Shown: positions 34,631 through 43,393 of the stretch, one piece after another
How positions within the stretch are numbered: position 1 is the stretch's first letter
Layout of the letters: every line of letters starts with the position of its first letter
Origin: Dactylosporangium sp040689395
GTDB lineage: Bacteria > Actinomycetota > Actinomycetes > Mycobacteriales > Micromonosporaceae
NCBI RefSeq assembly: GCF_040689395.1
Contig: NZ_JBFAZX010000003.1
Location: 124,001-188,000 of the forward strand
Length of the DNA: 64,000 nucleotides
Direction of reading: 5' to 3'
Translations under genes and position numbers: made by a program
The notes under the pieces: model-generated
The model's database searches: none
What the model saw: only the letters and a program-made list of their open reading frames with translations
What the model was told of the DNA's origin: nothing

Positions 34631-35727
34631 ACGCGCCGCTGCACGGGCCACAGTTCGGGTCGTACCAGCCTGACGAGGTCGCCTGGCTCCTCACTGACCT
34701 GTCAGATGTGGCGCTGGAGGCGCCCGCCGAGGACCGTGAGGAGGCGATCCAGTCCGGCCGGGCCCACTACGCCGAATCGCTGCCGGTGGAGTACCAGCCG
34801 TCCGAGGAGTACCAGGCGCTGTTCCACGCGGCGCTCGACGCCACCGCCCACAGGATCGCCCACGACGTGGGGGTCGTCGCCGAGCAGATCCTGCGGCACC
34901 GCGGCGACAACGCCGTGCTGGTTTCGTTGGCCAGGGCTGGCACCCCCATCGGTATCCTGATTCGTCGCTGGATTCAGCAGCGGTATGGCATCACCTTGCC
35001 GCATTACAGCGTCAGCATCGTCCGGGGACGAGGACTGGATATGGCCGCCATGCGGTACATCGCCGTGCACCACCGCCCGGTCGATGTGATGTTCGTGGAT
35101 GGCTGGACCGGCAAGGGCGCGATCACCCGGGAGCTCACCGCGGCGCTCGGCCGGCTGCGCGAGACCACCGCGGTCGATTTTCCATCGGATCTTGCGGTGC
35201 TCGCAGACCCAGGCGGATGCGTACGCTTCTATGGCAGCCGCGACGATTACCTGATTCCCTCCGCGTGCCTGAACTCGACCGTTTCGGGCCTGGTATCGCG
35301 CACCGTGCTCAACGACGTGCTCATCGGCCCCGGCGACTTCCACGGCGCCAAGTACTACGCACATCTGGCGGCCACCGACATGTCAGCGCTGTTTCTGGAG
35401 ACGGTGACCGCGCGGTTCGCGGCCGTGAACGACGCAGTCGACAAGTGCCGGCAAGGGGACCGGTCACCGACCTGGGCCGGGTGGCGGGCGGTCGAGCGAA
35501 TCAGCGCCGCATACGGCATCAATGACGTCAATCTCGTCAAGCCAGGCGTTGGCGAGACGACCCGTGTGCTGCTGCGCCGGGTGCCCTGGCGGGTTCTGGT
35601 GCGAGCGGACGCCGTCGCCAGCCTCGAACACGTGCGACTCCTCTCCGAGCAGCGTGGCGTCCCGATCGACGTGGTGGACGACCTGCCGTACTCCTGCATC
35701 GGGCTGATCCGGCCCTACGCCGGGTGA
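34627..35727 (+). CDS. StiP-type phosphoribosyltransferase with PELOTA RNA-binding-like domain
   Basis: 366 aa, overlapping the preceding stop. The StiP family core shows FGSYQPDEVAWLLTDLSD, ESLPVEYQPSEEYQALFHAAL, VLVSLARAGTPIGILIRRW, PHYSVSIVRGRGLDMAAMRYI and VMFVDGWTGKGAITREL. The C-terminal ~90 residues (NLVKPGVGETTRVLLRRVPWRVLVR...DDLPYSCIGLIRPY) match the PELOTA-like domain. Databases call this a cysteine protease StiP, but the fold is a PRTase. Member of the Ter metabolic module. Confidence 0.85.
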   Translation: MNAPLHGPQFGSYQPDEVAWLLTDLSDVALEAPAEDREEAIQSGRAHYAESLPVEYQPSEEYQALFHAALDATAHRIAHDVGVVAEQILRHRGDNAVLVSLARAGTPIGILIRRWIQQRYGITLPHYSVSIVRGRGLDMAAMRYIAVHHRPVDVMFVDGWTGKGAITRELTAALGRLRETTAVDFPSDLAVLADPGGCVRFYGSRDDYLIPSACLNSTVSGLVSRTVLNDVLIGPGDFHGAKYYAHLAATDMSALFLETVTARFAAVNDAVDKCRQGDRSPTWAGWRAVERISAAYGINDVNLVKPGVGETTRVLLRRVPWRVLVRADAVASLEHVRLLSEQRGVPIDVVDDLPYSCIGLIRPYAG

Positions 35728-36542
35728 TGTGTGCCTTGCGTTCTTCCGTGACCGTCGCGTGTGATCTGGACCGGACACTCATCTACTCGCGGTCGGCGAT
35801 GGGGTCGGACGCCGAGGCGGCACAGCTGCATCTGGTCGAAATGTACGAGGGCCGGCCGCTCTCGTTCTACACACGCAACACCCACCGGCTGCTCGACGCG
35901 CTGCGGACGATGGCCGAGTTCGTGCCGGCGACGACCCGGACCGTCGCTCAGTACCGCCGGATCGCCTGGGCAACGGAACCGGCGTACGCAGTCACTTCCA
36001 ACGGCGGCCGGATCCTTGCCGGTGGGCGCGTCGACGAGGATTGGTCGGCGCGGATGGCCGGCGTGCTAGCGCGGGAATGCGCGTCGTTCGCGGAGGTCGG
36101 CGAGCACGTCCGTGCGACCGCGAATCAGGAGGGAATCCGCAGATGGCACGAGGCCGACGGAATGTTTCACTACACAGTGATGGAGCGCGCCAAGCTTCCG
36201 TCTGGCCTCATCGATGACCTGTCGGGCTGGTGCACCGAACGCGGCTGGACCGTTTCGGTGCAGGGACGCAAGCTCTATTGCGTGCCGAAGCCGCTGGCGA
36301 AATCCGCAGCGGTCGCCGAGGTGCACCACCGCGTCGGCGGAAGCCGGCTGCTGGCTGCCGGCGACTCGATACTCGACGCGGAACTGCTCGCCGTCGCCGA
36401 CGCGGCGATCCGCCCGGCGCACGGTGAACTGCACCGCATCGACTGGCACTGCCCCGACCTCACCGTCACGCAGCGCTCCGGCATCCTCGGCGGCGAGGAG
36501 ATCGTCGCCTGGCTCCTGGCCACCGCCGCGCCCACGGGATGA
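35724..36542 (+). CDS. HAD-superfamily phosphatase of the Ter module
   Basis: 272 aa (GTG 35724; ATG 35727 also possible). HAD motif I ACDLDRTLIYS near the N terminus, motif II in AVTSNGGRIL, motif III Lys in VPKPLAKSAAV and motif IV LAAGDSILDAELL. A COF-type cap separates motifs II and III. Likely removes a phosphate from the metabolite made by the adjacent aldolase and PRTases. Overlaps the StiP gene by 4 bp. The ATP-grasp enzyme that often completes this module is absent here. Confidence 0.85.
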   Translation: MMCALRSSVTVACDLDRTLIYSRSAMGSDAEAAQLHLVEMYEGRPLSFYTRNTHRLLDALRTMAEFVPATTRTVAQYRRIAWATEPAYAVTSNGGRILAGGRVDEDWSARMAGVLARECASFAEVGEHVRATANQEGIRRWHEADGMFHYTVMERAKLPSGLIDDLSGWCTERGWTVSVQGRKLYCVPKPLAKSAAVAEVHHRVGGSRLLAAGDSILDAELLAVADAAIRPAHGELHRIDWHCPDLTVTQRSGILGGEEIVAWLLATAAPTG

Positions 36543-36674
36543 CGTACCAGGCGGATCCACGGGTCTTCTCCTGCGTCGGGGCAACGGCCTGGCGATGAGA
36601 TTCTCGGCTGGTAGGCAGCCATACCGGTATCCCTCGGCCTTGACGCGGCCACCTGACCAGAGGAGACACAAAGC

Positions 36675-37958
36675 ATGGCCATCGTGCTGGTGAAGGGCCA
36701 GAACACCGCGCTCGCAGCGAACGACGTGCGGGTCGTGGTGGAGGTCGCCTGCCCGACCGACCTCTCGGCGCTGTTGGTAACGAATGACGACAAGGTGCGC
36801 TCCGACGCCGACTTCGTCTTCTACAACCAGCCCGACGGGCCCGGGGTATCCTGCCGTCAGCCGGGAGCCGGGCAATCGTGGCACGTCACGGTCAGCACCG
36901 GCGCCGTGCCGGCCGATGTGGACAAGGTCCGGATCGTGATGAGCGTCGACGGGACCGGCCTGCGGTTCGGGCAGGTGACCCCACCCGTCGCCCGGATCTT
37001 CGACGCGGCCGGAACGGAGCTCATCCAATACGTGGTCAGCGGTCTCACGACCGAGAGCATCGTGATCGCGGTGGAGTTGTACCGGCGGGCCGGCACATGG
37101 AAAGTACGTGCCGTCGGTCAGGGGTATGCCGGTGGTCTCGCCGACCTCATCCGCGACCACGGCGTGACCGTCGACGATGCGCCGGCCGCCACGTCCCAGC
37201 CGGTCACGCCCCCGCCCGCCGTGCCGTCGCAGGTCGTCGCGGCCCAGGTCGCCAGCGCCCAGCCGCATCATGTCCAGGCGCAGCCCGCGTCTGCGCCGTA
37301 CGCCCAGGCGCAGCCCACACAGCCGCAGTACACCCGTCCATCCCCACCGCAACGGCCAGCGGACCAGCCGGTGGGCAGGCCCGGCGCTCCGGTGAGCCTG
37401 ACCAAGGGTCAGCGGGTCTCGCTGCGCAAGCAGGACGGCTCAGCGCTCACCCTGGTCCGGATGGGGCTGGGATGGGACCCACTGCGCAGGCGTAGCCTCT
37501 TCGGTAACCGCGAGGTCGACATCGACCTGGACGCCTCGGCGATCCTTTTCGCCGACCACCAGCCGGTGGACCTCGCCTTCTACAACCAGCTCCGCAGCAA
37601 GGACGGATCGGTCCTGCACACCGGCGACAACCGCACCGGGGACGGCGACGGTGACGACGAGTCCATCATCGTCGATCTGGCCAGGGTGCCCGCGTATGTC
37701 ACCACAGTCATCTTCGTGGTTACCTCCTACCAAGGGCACACGTTCCAGCAGGTTCAGGCCGCGTTCTGCCGGCTGGTCGACGAGACGACCCGCGCGGAAC
37801 TGGCCCGCTATACGCTCTCCGGAGGCGCCCTCAGCACCGGGATGGTCATGGCCAAGGTCTTCCGGGACGGCAACACCTGGAAGATGATGGCGATCGGCGA
37901 GCCCGTGCAGGGCAAGCAACCTCTGGAACTGATCCCTGCCCTGGGGCGTTTCCTGTAG
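36675..37958 (+). CDS. Tandem TerD-domain protein
   Basis: 427 aa. Residues 1-165 are a divergent TerD domain (VLVKGQNTALAANDVRVVVEV, VRSDADFVFYNQPDGPGVSC, ELYRRAGTWKVRAVGQGYAGG) lacking the acidic calcium loop. Residues ~170-235 are a Pro/Gln/Ala linker. Residues ~238-427 are a canonical TerD domain (LTKGQRVSLRKQDGSALTLVRMGLGWDP, DIDLDASAIL, HTGDNRTGDGDGDDESI). It thus pairs a calcium-type and a non-calcium-type domain. RBS GAGGAG lies upstream of ATG 36675; a 132-bp gap from the HAD gene may hold a promoter. Confidence 0.92.
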   Translation: MAIVLVKGQNTALAANDVRVVVEVACPTDLSALLVTNDDKVRSDADFVFYNQPDGPGVSCRQPGAGQSWHVTVSTGAVPADVDKVRIVMSVDGTGLRFGQVTPPVARIFDAAGTELIQYVVSGLTTESIVIAVELYRRAGTWKVRAVGQGYAGGLADLIRDHGVTVDDAPAATSQPVTPPPAVPSQVVAAQVASAQPHHVQAQPASAPYAQAQPTQPQYTRPSPPQRPADQPVGRPGAPVSLTKGQRVSLRKQDGSALTLVRMGLGWDPLRRRSLFGNREVDIDLDASAILFADHQPVDLAFYNQLRSKDGSVLHTGDNRTGDGDGDDESIIVDLARVPAYVTTVIFVVTSYQGHTFQQVQAAFCRLVDETTRAELARYTLSGGALSTGMVMAKVFRDGNTWKMMAIGEPVQGKQPLELIPALGRFL

Positions 37959-37996
37959 CCGTGCCGCATCCGGGTTCATCGGCACCAGGAGGGAAC

Positions 37997-39640
37997 ATGA
38001 CGCTGGTCCTCGTGAAGGGGCAGAACGCGCCCCTGGTCGCAAGCTGGCTCAAGGTGACCGTCGACGCTGCCGTCGCGGTCGACCTGTCCGCTGTGCTGCT
38101 CGCGGAGACGGGGCGTGTCAGGTCCGACGGAGACTTCGTCTTCTACAACCAACCGAAGGGTGCGGGGTTGTCGTGGCGGCCATTTGACGGCGGTGGGGCG
38201 CAACGGGTCGAGGTCGACCTGTCCGCGCTCCCCGCCGATGTGGTGCGCATCCTGGCGGTGGTCAGCCGGGATGGCCCCACCGCGACCTTCGGTGGTGTCC
38301 CGGCGCCGGTGGCCCGAGCCACCGACGCCACCGGCGCGGAGCTGGCGACATTCTCCATCGACGGGCTGAGCGCGGAGCGCGCGGTGATCGCCTGGGAGCT
38401 GTACCGCCGTGGCGGCGGCTGGAAGATACGGGCCGTCGGCCAGGGCTATTCGGGCGGTCTCGCGGAGTTGGCGGTGGTCCACGGGGTGGACGTGGAGCAG
38501 GACGAGCCGCCTCCGGCCTCAGCCGAGTCGTACCGGCCGGCGCCGGCTGTGCCCGCCCCGCCGGTGGGTGGGGTCCCGCAGGAGCGCCTCTGCGAGCAGG
38601 TGCGCGGTGTCTTCGAGGACGCGGCCCGCTCGGCGTACGCACTGCGGTCGGCCATCGGTTACGCGGCCCAGCGCCGCGACGACGAGATCAGCGAACTGCT
38701 CGCCGATCCACGCTTCCGGAACTCTCCGGAGACTGCCTCGGCCCGCGCCGAAGCGGACCGCAGACATGACGAGCTGGTGAGCCGAGCCGAGTCGGACCAC
38801 CGCCGTGACGTCGCGCAGCTCGTCAGCGAGCTGCGCGGCCTGGCGGTCACGCTGCCGGCTCCGATGGCGGGCTGGGACAGTCCGGCATGGCGGGGACGGC
38901 TCCCACCCCCGACGACAGCGGCGGCGATTCGGGTCGGCGAGCTACACGTCCCGGAGGCTCCGCAGCTGCGGATCCCCCTGCTGTTCCGGCTTCCGCTGAC
39001 CCGTGCGCTGTGGATCGATTCGGCCAACGTCGATCGACCGGCCGCCGTGTCGATGGCCCGTTCGATTGTGGTCCGGCTGCTCGCTGCCCATCCGGCCGGC
39101 TGGTTGGGCGTTTCAGTGGCGGATCTCGCGGGTGGGGGCACCGCCGCCCTCGCGCTCGATCCGACCGGCGCACCGGGTTCCGGGCGGTTGTCCCCCCCGG
39201 TCGCTACGACGCCCCAGCAGCTCAACGCACTCCTCGACAATCTTGTCGACCGCGTCGACCTGGTTCAGATGGCGATGCGCGCGGGCACCGTGGGGACGCT
39301 ACCGGGCACGATCGACGGCGGCCGCCGGTTGCTGGTGCTCCACGACTTTCCGTACGGATTCGACGAACGTTCGGTCGCCCAACTGCAGTACCTGCTCAGC
39401 GAGGGGCCAGCGGCAGGTGTCCACCTCCTGATGGTCGCCGATCCGGCGGACTCCTCCACGCTCGGTCCGTTGATCTCGGCGATGTGGCGCTCGATGTCAC
39501 GGCTGCCGGTAGTCTCCGACGATCACATGGGTGACCCTTGGGTAGGGTTGACATGGACCTTCACCCCGGACGCGCCCGCCGGCAGCACTGCCGTGGACGA
39601 GATCCTGGCTCGCCTCGCGCGCGGGGCGGACGGTCGGTGA
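37997..39640 (+). CDS. TerD domain fused to a degenerate FtsK-like region
   Basis: 547 aa from ATG 37997 (AGGAGGGAAC upstream). Residues 1-170 are a divergent TerD domain closely like the first domain of the preceding protein. Residues ~190-290 are charged and helical (EQVRGVFEDAARSAYALRSAIGYAAQRRDDEISELL, RAEADRRHDELVSRAESDHRRDV), probably coiled coil. Residues ~300-547 resemble the non-catalytic FtsK/SpoIIIE-like module (IPLLFRLPLTRALWIDSANVDRPAAVSMARSIVVRLLAAHPAGWLGVSVADL, LLVLHDFPYGFDERSVAQLQYLLSEGPAAGVHLLMVAD). No Walker A is present, and the second, catalytic FtsK domain expected in longer homologues is missing. Confidence 0.75.
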   Translation: MTLVLVKGQNAPLVASWLKVTVDAAVAVDLSAVLLAETGRVRSDGDFVFYNQPKGAGLSWRPFDGGGAQRVEVDLSALPADVVRILAVVSRDGPTATFGGVPAPVARATDATGAELATFSIDGLSAERAVIAWELYRRGGGWKIRAVGQGYSGGLAELAVVHGVDVEQDEPPPASAESYRPAPAVPAPPVGGVPQERLCEQVRGVFEDAARSAYALRSAIGYAAQRRDDEISELLADPRFRNSPETASARAEADRRHDELVSRAESDHRRDVAQLVSELRGLAVTLPAPMAGWDSPAWRGRLPPPTTAAAIRVGELHVPEAPQLRIPLLFRLPLTRALWIDSANVDRPAAVSMARSIVVRLLAAHPAGWLGVSVADLAGGGTAALALDPTGAPGSGRLSPPVATTPQQLNALLDNLVDRVDLVQMAMRAGTVGTLPGTIDGGRRLLVLHDFPYGFDERSVAQLQYLLSEGPAAGVHLLMVADPADSSTLGPLISAMWRSMSRLPVVSDDHMGDPWVGLTWTFTPDAPAGSTAVDEILARLARGADGR

Positions 39641-39768
39641 ACCGGCCGGTGGAACACGCCCGCAGCGGCGTCCCGCCGTTGGCGGTCTTCGCCCTGCCGC
39701 GCCGCGTCGTTCCCGATCCGGCGACAGGCGCGGCGCTGGTCATTCCCCGCCGGGCGGCGGGGCGCTGA
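39637..39768 (+). CDS. Possible 43-aa peptide after the TerD-FtsK gene
   Basis: A GTG overlaps the preceding stop as GTGA and opens a 43-codon frame (MNRPVEHARSGVPPLAVFALPRR...) ending at 39768, just before the convergent crp stop. Coupling by GTGA is the style of this operon, but the sequence has no recognisable features and could be chance. Confidence 0.25.
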   Translation: MNRPVEHARSGVPPLAVFALPRRVVPDPATGAALVIPRRAAGR

Positions 39769-39770
39769 CG

Positions 39771-40475
39771 TCAGCGGCGGCGCTTGTGCTGGGCGCGGCG
39801 AGCCAGCGGTGCGTCGTCGAGGATGACGATGCACTTGTTCTCCAGCCGGACCCAGCCGCGGCTGGCGTACTGCGCCAGCACCTTGTTCACCGACTCCCGG
39901 GACGCGCCGACGAACTGGGCCAGCTCGGTCTGGGTGAGGTCGTGCACGACCCGCGTCGCGCCGTCCTCGGCCACGCCGAACTGGTTGGCGAGCTGGATGA
40001 GCTGGCCGGCGACCCGGCCGGGCACGTCGGTGAAGAGCCGGTCGTGGACGGTGGCCCGGTTGCCGCGGATCCGGCGGGCGACGACCTGCAGCAGCTGCTC
40101 GGCGACGTGCGGGCGCTGGGCGATCCAGCGGTACAGCGCGGTCTTGTGCAGCCGGGCCAGCCGCGCGCCGGACACGACCGTCGCGGTGGTGACCCGCGGG
40201 CCGCCGTCGAGCAGCTCGATCTCGCCGAACTGGTCCGACGGGCCGAGCAGCGCCAGCAGCCCCTCGCGACCGTCGTGGGAGCGGCGGCTGAGCTTCACCT
40301 TGCCGTCCAGCAGGACGTAGAGGTAGTCGGCGGTCTCGCCCTCGCGGAACAGCACCGTGCGGCGCTGGGCGTGGACGATCTCGAAGTCGCGCTCGAGCGA
40401 CTCGGCCGCGTCCACGTCCGCGTACTCGAACAGCTCGGCCGTGCGCACGAGTTCGGGTGAATATGTCGTTGACAT
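39771..40475 (-). CDS. Crp/Fnr-family transcriptional regulator
   Basis: 234 aa. The N-terminal cyclic-nucleotide-binding domain reads LFREGETADYLYVLLDGKVKLSRRSHDGREGLLALLGPSDQFGEIELLDGGPR. The C-terminal wHTH is VVHDLTQTELAQFVGASRESVNKVLAQYASRGWVRLENKCIVI. The pocket motif FGEIELLDGGPR replaces the usual FGE-x-RT/S of cAMP binders, so the ligand may differ. No Fe-S cysteines are present. Transcribed divergently from a TetR gene with shared palindromes between them. Confidence 0.9.
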   Translation of the reverse strand: MSTTYSPELVRTAELFEYADVDAAESLERDFEIVHAQRRTVLFREGETADYLYVLLDGKVKLSRRSHDGREGLLALLGPSDQFGEIELLDGGPRVTTATVVSGARLARLHKTALYRWIAQRPHVAEQLLQVVARRIRGNRATVHDRLFTDVPGRVAGQLIQLANQFGVAEDGATRVVHDLTQTELAQFVGASRESVNKVLAQYASRGWVRLENKCIVILDDAPLARRAQHKRRR

Positions 40476-40494
40476 GGGCCCTCCCGGAGCGGCG

Positions 40495-40522
40495 CGGTAC
40501 CAAGTACCGTTAGGACGGTACT
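40495..40522. promoter_or_regulatory. Overlapping palindromes between crp and tetR genes
   Basis: Three half-sites are arranged as CGGTAC (40495-40500), GTACCG (40504-40509) and CGGTACT (40516-40522). They form CGGTAC-CAA-GTACCG and AGTACCG-TTAGGA-CGGTACT, nested dyads sharing the middle half-site. They sit 20-47 bp from the crp start and 55-82 bp from the tetR start, a typical place for a TetR autoregulatory operator controlling both genes. Confidence 0.65.
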
Positions 40523-40576
40523 AGATCCCATGGCGGCGGGGCAACAGCCTGTCCGACGATGCGCGAGGATGGCACG

Positions 40577-41242
40577 GTGAGCGGAATCCCCGTACGAGAG
40601 CGCCTGGTCGATGCGGCGTTGGACCTGTTCGATGAGCGCGGCTACGAGCAGACGACCGCCGATGACATCGCCGACCGCGCGGGCGTCGGCCGCACGACGC
40701 TGTTTCGGCACTACCGGTCCAAGGAAGACGTGATCTTCCCGGACCACGATCGGCTCGTCACGGCCGTGCGTGAGCGCCTGGCCACCTCCAGCGCCGACAC
40801 GGCGCTCGTCGCGGTGACCGACGCGGTGCGGCTGGTGCTGCTGCGCTACATCGAGGAGGGCGACCGCGCCCGGCGCCGCTACGCGCTGACCAGCCGGGTG
40901 GCCGCCCTGCGCGACCGGGAGATCGCCAGCGTCGCGCGCTACCAGCGGCTCTTTCGCGAGTTCATCGCCGAGTGGATGGGCCCGGCACCGGGCGCGGCGC
41001 TGCGCGCCGAGCTGATGGCCGCCGCCGTGGTCTCGGCGCACAACCATGTCCTGCGCCGCTGGCTGCGCCGCGACGCCGCGGACCCGGCCGCCGAGCTGGA
41101 CGCGGCCATGGCCCAGGTGGTCTCGCTGTTCACCCGCCCGGACGAGCCGGCGGGCGGCGGCTCCACGGTCGTCGTGCTGCGCGACCTCCGCGACCCCGAA
41201 TACGTCGCGGCCACCATCCGCCGGGCCCTTCAGCAGGCCTGA
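40577..41242 (+). CDS. TetR-family transcriptional regulator
   Basis: 221 aa from GTG 40577, preferred over ATG 40559 because GAGGA lies about 7 nt upstream. HTH: RERLVDAALDLFDERGYEQTTADDIADRAGVGRTTLFRHYRSKEDVIFPDH. The C-terminal domain (VRLVLLRYIEEGDRARRRYALTSRVAALRDREIASVARYQRLFREFIAEWM) is of the MftR/TetR_17-like type. Ligand unknown. The adjacent palindromes suggest it controls itself and the divergent Crp gene. 41243-41406 shows nothing else. Confidence 0.85.
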   Translation: MSGIPVRERLVDAALDLFDERGYEQTTADDIADRAGVGRTTLFRHYRSKEDVIFPDHDRLVTAVRERLATSSADTALVAVTDAVRLVLLRYIEEGDRARRRYALTSRVAALRDREIASVARYQRLFREFIAEWMGPAPGAALRAELMAAAVVSAHNHVLRRWLRRDAADPAAELDAAMAQVVSLFTRPDEPAGGGSTVVVLRDLRDPEYVAATIRRALQQA

Positions 41243-41406
41243 GGTATTGCCAACGGACCGAACAGGCAGTTGTTCCAGCTCACCACGGTGAGTCCAGTAG
41301 CCGTTGAGCTCTGAGGCAGCGAAGTCGGGTCCGGACGCGATGACGCTGGAGAGCCGCCCGCTCCGCGCCACGGCGGTCGGGTGGGCGCGGGGCGGGCGGA
41401 TAGGAG

Positions 41407-42519
41407 TCACTGCTCGCGGCAGAACTCCTTGATCGGGTAGCCGACGTGGCGGTCGGCGGTCGGGAGGTGGCCGAGGATGCGGTGGCCCGGCTTCAGCTCG
41501 GTCGAGTTCAGCACGGCGCCGCCGGGGCCGAGGACGCGGACGTGCCAGTCGTCCTGCAGGATCAGGTTGACCGTACGCCCGTCGGCCGAGACGGCGTCGA
41601 TCGAGATCAGCGGACGAGTCTCGATTTTGACCCGGCCGACCGTGACCGCGCGCGCCCGCCCGTCGGTGTCGACGGCCAGCACCTTGCTGCCCGCCTCTAG
41701 CTCGCTCAGGTATTGGGTGCGGCCGTTGGGTCCCACAGTGTACGAGTGGATCGCGCCCGCGTTCACCCGGAACGGCCGGGTCGGCATGTACGGCAGCGGA
41801 TGCGTCTCGCTCACGCACAGCACCATGCCCTTGGAGTGTGATCCGACCAGGATGCCCTCGTTCTTGCCGAAGTAGGTGCAGGTGTCCACGCAGGCCCGCT
41901 CGCCCATTCCGACGTGCCGGGTCCGGGTGACCTCCAGCTCGACCAGCTCGATCCGGCCGGTTCCGGCGGAGGCGGCGAGGCGCAGCGCGGTCGCGTCGCC
42001 AACCTGCGTGGCCGCCATCAGCACGCCGTCCGAGCCGACCTCGAGCACGCCGTAAAGGATCTCGGCCTCCTCGGCGTCGTGGGCGAGCGTGACGATGGTG
42101 CCGTTTGCACCGGCCGCCGCGGCCAGCACGATCTCCAGCGGGATCTTCGTGGGGTCGCGGAAGTCGAGCACGGCGACCGCCTCGTTGCGGGCCGCGGTGC
42201 AGGCCTCCTCCAGGGTCGGCGCGTCGACGATCTGGACGTACCGGCCGAAGCGGATGCCGGGGTGCGACTCGACCAGTTCGGCATGCTTGGCCGTGGGGCC
42301 GGGCAGCACCACGGTGTCGGCCGCGCCGAAGTCGGCGGGGATCGGCTCGCCGTCGCCGATGACGAGCACCCGGCCCACCGTGGGCGGCAACCCCGCCAGG
42401 GAGTCCGGGTCGGCGGTCACGAGGGCGTCGATGCGCTGGTGTACCGCCTCTTCCAGGATCGCCGCGGTGGCCGCACCCGCCCCGCGGATGTCAAGCCAGC
42501 ACAGCCGCTGATCCGTCAT
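41407..42519 (-). CDS. GriH-like 3-dehydroquinate synthase II homologue (aminohydroxybenzoate synthase)
   Basis: 370 aa. Similar throughout to archaeal-type DHQ synthase II: WLDIRGAGAATAAILEEAVHQRIDALV, DPTKIPLEIVLAAAAGANGTIV, VGMGERACVDTCTYFGKNEGILVGSHSKGMVLCVSETHPLPYMPTRPFRVNAGAIHSYT and LPTADRHVGYPIKEFCREQ. In streptomycetes this family (GriH, grixazone pathway) forms 3-amino-4-hydroxybenzoate from the C7 amino sugar-phosphate made by GriI. The upstream gene is a GriI homologue, overlapping by 29 bp, so the pair very probably makes 3,4-AHBA or a close relative. Confidence 0.88.
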   Translation of the reverse strand: MTDQRLCWLDIRGAGAATAAILEEAVHQRIDALVTADPDSLAGLPPTVGRVLVIGDGEPIPADFGAADTVVLPGPTAKHAELVESHPGIRFGRYVQIVDAPTLEEACTAARNEAVAVLDFRDPTKIPLEIVLAAAAGANGTIVTLAHDAEEAEILYGVLEVGSDGVLMAATQVGDATALRLAASAGTGRIELVELEVTRTRHVGMGERACVDTCTYFGKNEGILVGSHSKGMVLCVSETHPLPYMPTRPFRVNAGAIHSYTVGPNGRTQYLSELEAGSKVLAVDTDGRARAVTVGRVKIETRPLISIDAVSADGRTVNLILQDDWHVRVLGPGGAVLNSTELKPGHRILGHLPTADRHVGYPIKEFCREQ

Positions 42520-43324
42520 GGTGTCCTCCTGTGATGTCGGTGAACGGCTCGATGGGGTACTGGTGGATGAGCCGGGCGATCTTCTTGGCCAGTCGCTCGG
42601 GATCGGCGGCCTGGAACAGGTTGCGGCCCATCGCCACGCCGGCCGCCCCGCCAGCCATCGCGTCGGCCACGAACTGCAGCAGTTCGGTGTCGCTGCCCCG
42701 GCGCGGCCCGCCGGCCACCAGCACCGGGATCGGGCAGATGCCGGTCAGTTCGAGCATCCGCGAGACCGAGCCGGGATAGACCGTCTTGACCAGGTCGGCG
42801 CCGAGGTCGGCGGCGATGGTGACGGCGTGCGCGACCAGGGCCGGGTCGGATGGGTCGGTGATCTTCGGGCCGCGCGGATACATCATCGCCATGAGCGGCA
42901 GGTTCCAGCGGTCGCAGGCGTCGGCGATCCGGGCGAGGTCCTGAATCTGCTGGTGTTCCTCCAGCGAACCCATGTTGACGTGCACGCTGACTCCGTCGGC
43001 GCCGATCCGGATCGCCTCCTCCACGGCCGTGACCATGTATTTGGCGTCCGGGTCGAGCGCGTGTCCGGTGCTCGCGTTGAGGTGCACGATCAGCGACATC
43101 TCGGCGAACCGGTCCGGGTGTATGTGCCGGACGCTGCCCTTGTGCACGATGACCGCGTCCACGCCGCCGGCCGCGAGGTGACCCATGAGGCGATCCAGCG
43201 AGCTGGTCCGGGTGACGATGGGGCCGTCGGCGATGGAGTGGTCGACCGGTGCGATCAGCAGGCCGGCCGTGCTGTGGTGGTGAAGCCTGCGCAGTCGTAA
43301 CGACCGCGCCGCGTGACTGTGCAA
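42491..43324 (-). CDS. GriI-like DhnA-type aldolase (first step of aminohydroxybenzoate synthesis)
   Basis: 277 aa from TTG 43324 with AGGAGAT about 8 nt upstream. Class I (DeoC/LacD) aldolase features: GLLIAPVDHSIADGP, GGVDAVIVHKGSVRH, ADGVSVHVNMGSLEEHQQIQDLARIADACDRWNLPLMAMMYPRGPKI, LGADLVKTVYPGS (Schiff-base Lys) and PVLVAGGPRRGSD. GriI condenses aspartate semialdehyde with dihydroxyacetone phosphate. Pairs with the GriH homologue downstream; upstream on the same strand lies a multicopper oxidase remnant. Confidence 0.88.
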   Translation of the reverse strand: MHSHAARSLRLRRLHHHSTAGLLIAPVDHSIADGPIVTRTSSLDRLMGHLAAGGVDAVIVHKGSVRHIHPDRFAEMSLIVHLNASTGHALDPDAKYMVTAVEEAIRIGADGVSVHVNMGSLEEHQQIQDLARIADACDRWNLPLMAMMYPRGPKITDPSDPALVAHAVTIAADLGADLVKTVYPGSVSRMLELTGICPIPVLVAGGPRRGSDTELLQFVADAMAGGAAGVAMGRNLFQAADPERLAKKIARLIHQYPIEPFTDITGGHHDGSAAVLA

Positions 43325-43393
43325 AGTGATCTCCTGCCTTTCCTGCTTCCGGCCGGCGGATCCCGGTGAACCGCAGCCAAATCGATGCCGGAT

